Positions 1-5,213 of a stretch of 5,734 nucleotides of DNA are shown here, piece after piece. Source of the stretch: Pseudomonadota bacterium (GTDB lineage: Bacteria; Pseudomonadota; Alphaproteobacteria; Caulobacterales; Caulobacteraceae); assembly GCA_023445955.1 (NCBI GenBank), contig JAEXJH010000089.1:1-5734 (forward strand), in the 5' to 3' direction. Position 1 is the stretch's first letter; every line of letters starts with the position of its first letter. Position numbers and translations under genes: made by a program. The notes under the pieces are model-generated. The model did not search any database and had not been told where the DNA came from. It saw only the letters and a program-made list of their open reading frames with translations.

Positions 1-2
1 GA

Positions 3-254
3 CTGGAACTGGGCGCGGGCAAGACCATGGAGCAGATCAAGCCCAAGGAAGCCTTCTTCCGCGACGCCCTGGTCCGCGCGGCGCATCGCACGCCCTTCAC
101 CGTCCCCGGCGACTGGACCCGCCTAGACGAACGCGCCCTGTCCGCCGCCCTGGTTTCCGCCTCGGCCGCGATTTCAGGGCGTGGCTCCATCCGGCGTGTG
201 GAAATCGTCAGCCAAACCCCGCGTCGTCGGACAGGGATGCAACCTCCGCACTGA
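3..254 (+). CDS. 3' end of an unidentified protein (5'-truncated)
   Basis: The frame is open from the left edge of the window to a TGA at 252-254, giving at least 83 C-terminal residues, so the gene begins outside the window. An ATG at 27 lies in frame but has no convincing ribosome-binding site, so I treat it as internal. Codons up to about 165 show the strong G/C third-position bias of the neighbouring genes. The last 25-30 codons lose that bias and encode an Arg/Pro-rich tail (QTPRRRTGMQPPH), which suggests a poorly conserved C-terminus or a frame change near the end. I do not recognise the family. A GAGKT string near the edge resembles part of a Walker A motif, but it lies too close to the C-terminus to be a P-loop. 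It is followed by hppA on the same strand after 178 bp, so an independent transcript for hppA is likely. Confidence 0.6.
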   Translation: MELGAGKTMEQIKPKEAFFRDALVRAAHRTPFTVPGDWTRLDERALSAALVSASAAISGRGSIRRVEIVSQTPRRRTGMQPPH

Positions 255-259
255 GCGGT

Positions 260-281
260 TTGGCGACCCCTGTTGCGCCAA
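260..281. repeat. Inverted repeat TTGGCG-N10-CGCCAA between the first gene and hppA
   Basis: Perfect 6-bp arms at 260-265 and 276-281 are separated by 10 bp, just after the stop codon of the upstream gene. No T-run follows, so a classical intrinsic terminator is unlikely. It could be a binding site for a dimeric regulator upstream of hppA, or chance. The rest of the 255-432 gap holds no convincing -35/-10 pair that I can identify, only a small GGCG-CTAA-CGCC hairpin at 370-381. Confidence 0.3.
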
Positions 282-432
282 TTCCGAACGCATGACACGC
301 TCCACCTGCAAATCCCAAAGGACGCACTGACGCGTTCGCCGCGTGCGGGGGGACCGGAAGGCGGACAGAGGCGCTAACGCCCGACCGCCGCCCATGGCCT
401 GCGCGCCTGTTTGCAAGGGCATGGAAACGCCA

Positions 433-2571
433 ATGACGAACTCACTCACGCTGGTCTTCGCGGCCGGCGTTCTGGCGGTGCTTTACGGCGCCGCTCAGAC
501 CGCCGTGCTGATGAAGGCGAGCACTGGCAACGACAAGATGCGAGAGATCGCAGCCGCCATTCAGGAAGGCGCCTCGGCCTATCTGAAACGGCAATATCTG
601 ACCATTGGCCTGGTCGGGGTCGTGATCCTGATCGCGGCCTATTTCCTGATCGGCGTATATGCCGCCGTCGGCTTCCTGATCGGCGCCGTCCTGTCCGGGG
701 CGGCGGGCTATGCGGGAATGCTGATTTCCGTGCGCGCCAATGTCCGCACGGCCCAGGCCGCGTCGGAAGGTCTGGCCAAGGGGCTGGATCTGGCGTTCCG
801 CTCGGGCGCCATCACCGGCATGTTCGTGGCGGGGGGCGCCCTGATCGGGGTGTCGGGCTACTATATCGTGCTGACCCGGCATCTGGGACTGGCGTCGACC
901 GGGCGCGAAGTGATCGACGGGCTTGTGGCTTTGGGCTTCGGCGCCTCGCTGATCTCCATCTTCGCGCGTCTGGGCGGCGGCATCTTCACCAAGGGCGCCG
1001 ACGTGGGCGGCGACCTCGTGGGCAAGGTGGAAGCCGGCATCCCGGAGGATGACCCCCGCAACGCCGCCACCATCGCCGACAACGTCGGCGACAATGTCGG
1101 CGACTGCGCCGGCATGGCCGCCGACCTGTTCGAGACCTATGCGGTGACCACCGTCGCCACCATGGTCTTGGCGGCCATCTTCTTCCGCGGCACCGAGGCC
1201 GTGGGCGCGATGATGCTGCTGCCGCTGGCCATCTGCGCGGTCTGCATCGTCACCTCGATCATCGGTGCGTTCTTCGTCCGCCTGGGCAAGAGCCAGAACA
1301 TCATGGGCGCCCTGTACAAGGGCCTGATCGTGACGGGCATCCTGTCGATCCCGGCCGTCTGGTACGTGCTGCACGATCTGATCCCGACCGCGGTCGTGAC
1401 CGACGCGCGCACCTACACCGCCGACAGCCTATTCTACTGCGGTCTGGTCGGCCTGGCCGTCACCGCCGCTATCGTCATGATCACCGAGTACTACACCGGC
1501 ACCAACTTCCGCCCGGTGAAGTCGGTCGCCCAGGCTTCGGTCTCGGGGCACGGCACCAACGTGATCCAGGGCCTGGCCATGTCGCTGGAATCCACGGCCC
1601 TGCCGGCCTTGACTATCATCGTCGGCATCGTGGTGACCTATAACCTGGCGGGCCTGTTCGGCATCGCCATCGCCACCACGACCATGCTGTCGCTGGCCGG
1701 CTTCATCGTCGCCCTGGACGCCTTTGGTCCGGTCACCGACAACGCCGGCGGTATCGCGGAAATGGCCGGCCTGCCGCCGGAAGTCCGCGTCACCACCGAC
1801 GCCCTGGACGCCGTGGGCAACACCACCAAGGCCGTGACCAAGGGCTACGCCATCGGTTCGGCCGGCCTGGGCGCCCTGGTGCTGTTCGCCGCCTATACCG
1901 AAGACCTGAAGTTCTTCTCGGCCAATGCGGCCCCGGGCAGCTTCTTCGACGGCATGGGTCCGGTGACCTTCGACCTCTCGAACCCGTACGTCGTGGTCGG
2001 CCTGCTGTTCGGCGGCCTGCTGCCGTTCCTGTTCGGCGGCATGTCGATGCCCGCCGTCGGCCGCGCGGCCGAGTCGGTCGTCGCCGAGGTGCGTCGTCAG
2101 TTCCGCGAGAACCCGGGCATCATGACCGGCGAGGTCAAGCCCGAGTACGGCAAGGCCGTGGACATCCTGACCAAGGCCGCCATCCGCGAGATGATCGTGC
2201 CCAGCCTGCTGCCGGTGGTTTCGCCGGTGGTGCTGTTCTTCGTGATCAAGGCCATCGCCGGCAAGGTCGATGCGTTCGCCTCGCTGGGCGCCATGCTGAT
2301 GGGCGTGATCGTCACCGGCCTGTTCGTCGCCATCTCGATGACCAGCGGCGGCGGCGCCTGGGACAACGCCAAGAAGGTCATTGAAGAGGGCTTCACCGAC
2401 AAGAACGGCGTCCTGCACAAGAAGGGCGGCGACACCCACAAGGCCGCCGTCACCGGCGACACCGTCGGCGACCCCTACAAGGACACCTCGGGTCCGGCCG
2501 TGAACCCGATGATCAAGATCACCAACATCGTGGCCCTGCTGCTGCTGGCGGTCCTGGCCCACGGCGGCTGA
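433..2571 (+). CDS. hppA: K+-independent H+-translocating membrane pyrophosphatase
   Basis: The integral inner-membrane enzyme hydrolyses cytoplasmic pyrophosphate and uses the energy to pump protons out of the cytoplasm. The 712-residue product is of normal family length and strongly hydrophobic, consistent with about 16 membrane helices. Visible family motifs are the D-X7-K-X-E signature (D190, K198, E200), the DNVGDNVGD substrate/Mg2+ loop (residues 216-224), VTDNAGG around D436/N437, and the C-terminal [10 protein letters not shown] (D644, N645, K647, K648) and [10 protein letters not shown] (D676-D684) motifs, so all catalytic loops are intact. GNTTKAVT places Lys466 and Thr469 at the positions that distinguish K+-independent from K+-dependent enzymes. 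I chose ATG 433 because GGAAA lies 5 nt upstream and the protein then starts at the usual hydrophobic N-terminus. ATG 421 (716 aa) is a close alternative, with AAGGG only 1 nt upstream. An in-frame GTG at 343 would add an unlikely Arg/Pro-rich extension. A strong terminator follows. Confidence 0.97.
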   Translation: MTNSLTLVFAAGVLAVLYGAAQTAVLMKASTGNDKMREIAAAIQEGASAYLKRQYLTIGLVGVVILIAAYFLIGVYAAVGFLIGAVLSGAAGYAGMLISVRANVRTAQAASEGLAKGLDLAFRSGAITGMFVAGGALIGVSGYYIVLTRHLGLASTGREVIDGLVALGFGASLISIFARLGGGIFTKGADVGGDLVGKVEAGIPEDDPRNAATIADNVGDNVGDCAGMAADLFETYAVTTVATMVLAAIFFRGTEAVGAMMLLPLAICAVCIVTSIIGAFFVRLGKSQNIMGALYKGLIVTGILSIPAVWYVLHDLIPTAVVTDARTYTADSLFYCGLVGLAVTAAIVMITEYYTGTNFRPVKSVAQASVSGHGTNVIQGLAMSLESTALPALTIIVGIVVTYNLAGLFGIAIATTTMLSLAGFIVALDAFGPVTDNAGGIAEMAGLPPEVRVTTDALDAVGNTTKAVTKGYAIGSAGLGALVLFAAYTEDLKFFSANAAPGSFFDGMGPVTFDLSNPYVVVGLLFGGLLPFLFGGMSMPAVGRAAESVVAEVRRQFRENPGIMTGEVKPEYGKAVDILTKAAIREMIVPSLLPVVSPVVLFFVIKAIAGKVDAFASLGAMLMGVIVTGLFVAISMTSGGGAWDNAKKVIEEGFTDKNGVLHKKGGDTHKAAVTGDTVGDPYKDTSGPAVNPMIKITNIVALLLLAVLAHGG

Positions 2572-2597
2572 TCCCTCTCGGGAGCGGCTGAAACGAG

Positions 2598-2633
2598 AAA
2601 CGCCCCGGAGGAAACTCCGGGGCGTTTTGTTTT
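2598..2633 (+). terminator. Strong intrinsic terminator of hppA, possibly bidirectional
   Basis: A perfect 13-bp stem (2598-2610 with 2615-2627) with a GC-rich core is capped by a GAAA tetraloop of the stable GNRA type. The T-rich tract TTTTGTTTT (2625-2633) begins in the stem end. It lies 26 nt past the hppA stop and also just beyond the stop of the convergent response-regulator gene. On the minus strand the stem is followed by a weaker broken T tract, so it may also stop transcription from that side. Confidence 0.93.
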
Positions 2634-2651
2634 CGGGGTGTTTCGAAGGCC

Positions 2652-3191
2652 CTAGTACACGTCCTCGTGGTCCATCTGGGCCAGGGCGTCGGTGATCTCG
2701 ACCTCCTGGCCGCGCCGTTCGACGCCGGAGAACTCGTGGTCGATCCGCCGGCGGCGGCAGGGGCCGAAATACTCGGTGGCCCGCACGAAGGGGCGGGGGT
2801 TGTTCACGATCTCATTGATCCGGTGCATGACCCCGCGCGCCGTCAGCGGCTTGGCCAGGAACTCGGTGACGCCGGCCATGCGCGCCTCGTTCAGCGTGCG
2901 CTGGGTGGCGTGGCCGGTCATCATGATCACCGGCACATACGGATTGGGGCTGGCCGTCGAGGTTCGGATCCAGCGGATGAACGCCAGGCCGTCGACCGGC
3001 GCCATCATCAGGTCGGTGAAGACGATGTCGATTTCCTGCGACTGGAAGATCTTCAGCGCGTCCAGGCCGTCATTGGCTTCGCGGATTTTGCGAACGCCAG
3101 CGGCTTTCAGGATCGCGCCCACGACTTTCCGCATGTTCGCGTTGTCGTCTACCAGCAGCACCGATACGTCACGAAGGTCCATGCCCTCCAC
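2652..3191 (-). CDS. CheY-like single-domain response regulator with arginine-rich C-terminal tail
   Basis: The 179-residue product has one receiver domain (about residues 8-130) and no DNA-binding or enzymatic output domain. Receiver landmarks are all present: acidic pair D15/D16, phospho-acceptor D60 in FTDLMM, T92 in MMTGHA, F111 and K114 in EFLAKP. The roughly 50-residue extension contains YFGPCRRRR (141-149) followed by ERR (158-160). Caulobacter CheY-like Cle proteins, as I recall them, bind c-di-GMP through an arginine-rich stretch and act on the flagellar motor and surface attachment; membership here is inference. GTG 3191 is preferred as start because GGGAG (3199-3203) sits 7 nt upstream. 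ATG 3182 is possible, but its GGAGGG is only 1 nt away. No histidine kinase is adjacent, so the partner is encoded elsewhere. The gene stands alone, convergent with hppA, with its own palindrome-rich upstream region. Confidence 0.93.
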   Translation of the reverse strand: MEGMDLRDVSVLLVDDNANMRKVVGAILKAAGVRKIREANDGLDALKIFQSQEIDIVFTDLMMAPVDGLAFIRWIRTSTASPNPYVPVIMMTGHATQRTLNEARMAGVTEFLAKPLTARGVMHRINEIVNNPRPFVRATEYFGPCRRRRIDHEFSGVERRGQEVEITDALAQMDHEDVY

Positions 3192-3211
3192 GTTGCGTCT
3201 CCCACCGCCGC

Positions 3212-3242
3212 CGTGAATTCGTCACGCCACAACTGGTGTGGC
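3212..3242. repeat. Two adjoining palindromes upstream of the response regulator
   Basis: CGTGA-ATTCG-TCACG (3212-3226) abuts GCCACA-ACTGG-TGTGGC (3226-3242), sharing base 3226. Each has perfect arms around a 5-bp spacer. They lie 21-51 bp upstream of the proposed GTG start of the minus-strand regulator, so they could be operator sites or 5'-leader hairpins near its ribosome-binding site. No known consensus is recognised. Confidence 0.35.
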
Positions 3243-3312
3243 TTGAGGTGAACGTGCCCCGTTTCGGGTTTATGAAGTGTTGAGGCGTTGGTTACTCGCC
3301 TGAATTAAGACG

Positions 3313-3329
3313 GTGAATATCGAATTCAC
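3313..3329. repeat. Palindrome GTGAAT-N5-ATTCAC in an AT-richer promoter region
   Basis: Perfect 6-bp arms (3313-3318 and 3324-3329) surround the spacer ATCGA. It is set in the locally AT-rich stretch 3290-3345, which is the likely promoter zone of the minus-strand response regulator. A further small palindrome, ATCGC-C-GCGAT, follows at 3335-3345. I could not identify a convincing -35/-10 pair here, so promoter assignment rests on position and base composition only. Confidence 0.3.
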
Positions 3330-3395
3330 AGTAAATCGCCGCGATGTACTCGCCCGTGCGGGTGGTGCGGCGCCATGCAATGTAACCAGCGCGCG

Positions 3396-3428
3396 AAAAA
3401 GCCGCCCGGCTTGCGACGGGCGGCTTTT
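3396..3428 (-). terminator. Intrinsic terminator of bamE
   Basis: A 12-bp perfect stem (3397-3408 pairing with 3417-3428) with an 8-nt loop has the GC core GCCGCCCG/CGGGCGGC. Read on the minus strand it ends in TTTTT (3400-3396), about 27 nt after the bamE stop. It separates bamE from the response-regulator gene, which lies downstream on the same strand, so the two are probably separate transcripts. Confidence 0.9.
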
Positions 3429-3454
3429 CTAATCTGTCGAGTTTCCGACTTTGG

Positions 3455-3940
3455 TTAGCGGCGGTCGCCCGGACGCTGGCCCGGAGCCTCGTCGTCCTGC
3501 GGGAGCATGCCGCCGCGACCGACGTTGCCCAGCAGCTGTTCGAGGATGGTCATCTCGCGGCCGCGGGTCGGGGTCTCACGGCCGTTGTAGGCGATGACCT
3601 TGCCGTCCTTCAGCGTGTAGGTGTTCACCGAGGCGACCTTTTCGTCGGCCGGGTTGAACTTGATGGCCACGACGTCGCGCTTGATGACGCGCGGCATGTA
3701 GAAGGCCACGCGGTCGGTCGTCTGCGAGATGTAGTACCAGGTGTTGTTGTCGAAGGTCGAAACCGCCGACGGCGAACCCAGCTTTTCCATCAGAGTCGAC
3801 TTGCTGTCGTCGCCGACCTTCATGTCGGCGGGCTTGGCCTCGATGGCCTGAAAGCCGGAGTAGCTGGTCAGCGGCGTACAGGCGGACGTGGCGATCGCCA
3901 GGCCCAGAATGGCGGCGGCGAAAACGGCGGGGCGAGACAT
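3455..3940 (-). CDS. bamE: Outer membrane protein assembly factor BamE (SmpA/OmlA lipoprotein)
   Basis: BamE is a small outer-membrane lipoprotein on the periplasmic side that stabilises the BamA/BamD machinery inserting beta-barrel proteins. The 161-residue product starts with a lipoprotein signal peptide: an N-terminal Arg, a hydrophobic stretch (about 5-17) and ATSAC with the lipidated Cys at 21. Thr at -3 of the lipobox is less usual than Leu or Val. The SmpA/OmlA core follows, with a helical segment ending in LGSPS (54-58), WYYI (68-71) and a strand-rich region to about residue 117. The tail includes ILEQLLGNVGR and ends in a disordered Pro/Gly/Asp/Arg stretch. I chose ATG 3940 because GGAG (3946-3949) lies 5 nt upstream; a TTG one codon earlier would be only 2 nt from it. 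The gene diverges from the cytochrome bc1 chaperone gene and has its own terminator. Confidence 0.93.
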   Translation of the reverse strand: MSRPAVFAAAILGLAIATSACTPLTSYSGFQAIEAKPADMKVGDDSKSTLMEKLGSPSAVSTFDNNTWYYISQTTDRVAFYMPRVIKRDVVAIKFNPADEKVASVNTYTLKDGKVIAYNGRETPTRGREMTILEQLLGNVGRGGMLPQDDEAPGQRPGDRR

Positions 3941-3969
3941 CAAGGCTCCGAACCGGAAAAATGCAGACT

Positions 3970-4000
3970 TTGACCTATCGCCCGCGGGAGCTTAGTTCAA
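3970..4000. promoter_or_regulatory. Face-to-face divergent promoters for bamE and the bc1-chaperone operon
   Basis: On the plus strand TTGACC (3970-3975) is followed after 17 bp by TAGTTC (3993-3998). On the minus strand TTGAAC (4000-3995) is followed after 17 bp by TAGGTC (3977-3972). Each -35-like element overlaps the other strand's -10 position, within an interrupted inverted repeat (outer 9-bp arms agree at 7 of 9 positions) flanking CCCGCGGG. The -35 elements fit the TTGAC type well; the -10 elements are weak, as is common in alphaproteobacteria. Plus-strand transcripts would have a leader of roughly 55-60 nt that includes a small CCCGC-N5-GCGGG hairpin (4020-4034). Confidence 0.5.
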
Positions 4001-4060
4001 TGCCCGCGTGAAAGCGGACCCCGCGTCTAGCGGGATGTCGCGGCGAAATCGAGGCGTTTC

Positions 4061-4591
4061 ATGTTTCTGGATCGGTGGCTCAAGCCCAGGCCCGCCAAGG
4101 CGGCGGGGGCTAAGCTGTATGCTGGCGCGGTGGCCCAGGCCCGTTCCGCGGCCTTTTATCGCGATTTCGGCGTTCGCGACTCGATGGAAGGCCGCTTCGA
4201 GCTTTTCAGCCTGCACGTGATCTTTCTGATCGACCGTTTGAAGGGGCAGGGCGAGGCGGCCGCCGAGACGTCGCAGGCCGTGTTCGATTCTTATGTGAAG
4301 GGCCTGGATGACGCCTTCCGCGAGATCGGGGTGTCCGACACCGCCGTCGGCAAGAAGATGAAGAAGCTGGCCGGCGCCTTCTATGGCCGCCTGAAGGCCT
4401 ATGACGAGGCCGTCGCGACCCTGCCGGAGACGGCGGGCGTGACCGACTTCCTGGCCCGCACCGCGTTCGAAGAGCGCGGCGAGGGCGACACGGCCGCTTT
4501 GGCCGCCTATGTGATCAAGACGCGCGAGGCCCTGGCGGAACAGTCGCTGGACGCCCTGCTGCAAGGAGACGTGACGTGGCCGAACCCGTAA
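4061..4591 (+). CDS. Ubiquinol-cytochrome c chaperone family protein (CBP3/UQCC1-like)
   Basis: The family (Pfam Ubiq_cyt_C_chap) is related to mitochondrial Cbp3/UQCC1, which binds newly made cytochrome b and assists assembly of the bc1 complex; the bacterial role is by analogy. The 176-residue product has no signal peptide and is predicted to be alpha-helical and cytoplasmic or membrane-peripheral. Family features are ARSAAFYRDFGV (27-38), EGRFELFSLH (43-52) and the conserved helical block with AFREIGVSD (85-93), MKKLAGAFYGR (100-110) and AY (113-114). ATG 4061 is preceded by GAGG (4051-4054) at 6-nt spacing. It is the first gene of a plus-strand cluster, and its last 16 nt overlap the start of the yceD-like gene, suggesting translational coupling. 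The promoter is probably the divergent one shared with bamE. Confidence 0.92.
   Translation: MFLDRWLKPRPAKAAGAKLYAGAVAQARSAAFYRDFGVRDSMEGRFELFSLHVIFLIDRLKGQGEAAAETSQAVFDSYVKGLDDAFREIGVSDTAVGKKMKKLAGAFYGRLKAYDEAVATLPETAGVTDFLARTAFEERGEGDTAALAAYVIKTREALAEQSLDALLQGDVTWPNP
4563..4568 (+). promoter_or_regulatory. Ribosome-binding site of the YceD-like gene inside the preceding gene
   Basis: AAGGAG is a near-complete Shine-Dalgarno sequence 7 nt before GTG 4576. It decides the GTG as the start and lies wholly within the coding sequence of the chaperone gene. Confidence 0.85.
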
Positions 4592-5118
4592 CCGCTTCCT
4601 GGCCGTGTGAAATCCCGCTGGCCCAGGTCGACCGCGGCTCGGTGAAGCTGCGCCTTGAGCCGACCGCCGACCAGCGCAAGGCCATCGCCAAGCAACTGGA
4701 CCTGGTCAGCCTGGAAGAACTGAGCGCGGAGGTGTTCCTGAGCTCGTGGCTGGACGGCGCGACGGTGTCGGGCGTGCTGCGCGCGCGCGTGGTGCAGGTC
4801 TGCAGCGCCACGGCTGACGATTTCGAGACCCCGATCGACGCGCGCTTCGATCTTCGCGTCCTGCCGGCCAACAGCAAGAACGCGCCGCAGGACGAGGAAA
4901 GCGGCGACCTGGGCGTCGATCCGGACGCCGACGATCCGCCGGACGTGCTGGACGGCGAGAAGATCGACGTCTCGGGCTATGTCATCGAGCACCTGGCCCT
5001 GGAGCTGGATCCGTTCCCCCGCAAGCCGGGCGCGGTCTTCGTTCAGCCGCCCGAACCGGTCGAACTTTCGCCTTTCGCGGCGCTCAAGAGCCTCAAATCA
5101 ACGGATGAGGAAGGCTGA
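4576..5118 (+). CDS. yceD: YceD/DUF177 family protein (23S rRNA accumulation-type)
   Basis: The family is linked to 23S rRNA accumulation and ribosome biogenesis, from bacterial and plant homologues, with an unresolved molecular activity. The 180-residue product is acidic, soluble and of normal length. It has the family layout: an N-terminal strand/helix region, the single Cys in RVVQVCSATADDFETPI (71-87), where alphaproteobacterial members also have a Cys, an acidic low-complexity insert (104-120), then the diagnostic DGEKIDVSGYVIEHL (126-140) and ALELDPFPRKP (141-151). The C-terminus carries SPFAALKSLK (165-174), typical of alphaproteobacterial members. The GTG start has a strong AAGGAG 7 nt upstream and overlaps the chaperone gene by 16 nt. 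plsX follows after 95 bp without rpmF (ribosomal protein L32) in between, unlike the yceD-rpmF-plsX order of E. coli. Confidence 0.88.
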   Translation: MAEPVTASWPCEIPLAQVDRGSVKLRLEPTADQRKAIAKQLDLVSLEELSAEVFLSSWLDGATVSGVLRARVVQVCSATADDFETPIDARFDLRVLPANSKNAPQDEESGDLGVDPDADDPPDVLDGEKIDVSGYVIEHLALELDPFPRKPGAVFVQPPEPVELSPFAALKSLKSTDEEG

Positions 5119-5138
5119 ACAGCCCGACTCGACTGCTT

Positions 5139-5153
5139 GCGTGATATTCACGC
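5139..5153. repeat. Palindrome GCGTGA-TAT-TCACGC between yceD and plsX
   Basis: Perfect 6-bp arms with a 3-bp centre lie in the 95-bp gap before plsX. It is followed by a second potential hairpin CCGCC-TTGAG-GGCGG (5168-5182) without a T-run. The first could be a regulator site or a leader hairpin; the second could act as a weak attenuator or RNA-stability element. Neither matches a consensus I know. Confidence 0.35.
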
Positions 5154-5213
5154 GGATGTATCGTCCGCCGCCTTGAGGGCGGTCGGGCCGCCTGCCGGAG
5201 CTCTAAGCGCCAC

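Noticed and set aside
12..26. GAGKT string as a Walker A (P-loop) ATP-binding motif
   Set aside because: Only about 75 residues follow before the stop and no Walker B or other NTPase features are seen; the full GxxxxGK[ST] motif is not present.
343..432. N-terminal extension of hppA from GTG 343
   Set aside because: It would add 30 Arg/Pro/Ala-rich residues ahead of the first membrane helix, with no ribosome-binding site and no family precedent that I know; ATG 433 or 421 fits better.
1429..2562. Long minus-strand open frame (377 codons) opposite hppA, and a similar one at 442-1374
   Set aside because: Their His/Gly/Asp/Gln-rich products are typical antisense shadows of a high-GC gene; the plus strand encodes a clear full-length pyrophosphatase with intact motifs.
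3244..3262. Sigma-54-like GGGGCAC element upstream of the response regulator
   Set aside because: The GGCAC part resembles the -24 element but the required TTGC at -12 is missing.
3292..3310. CtrA-like site in the region upstream of the response regulator
   Set aside because: The minus strand reads TTAA then TAAC, but the spacing does not match the TTAA-N7-TTAA(C) consensus.
3992..4564. Minus-strand open frame (190 codons) opposite the bc1 chaperone
   Set aside because: It overlaps a well-supported gene entirely and its translation has shadow-like composition with no recognisable domain.
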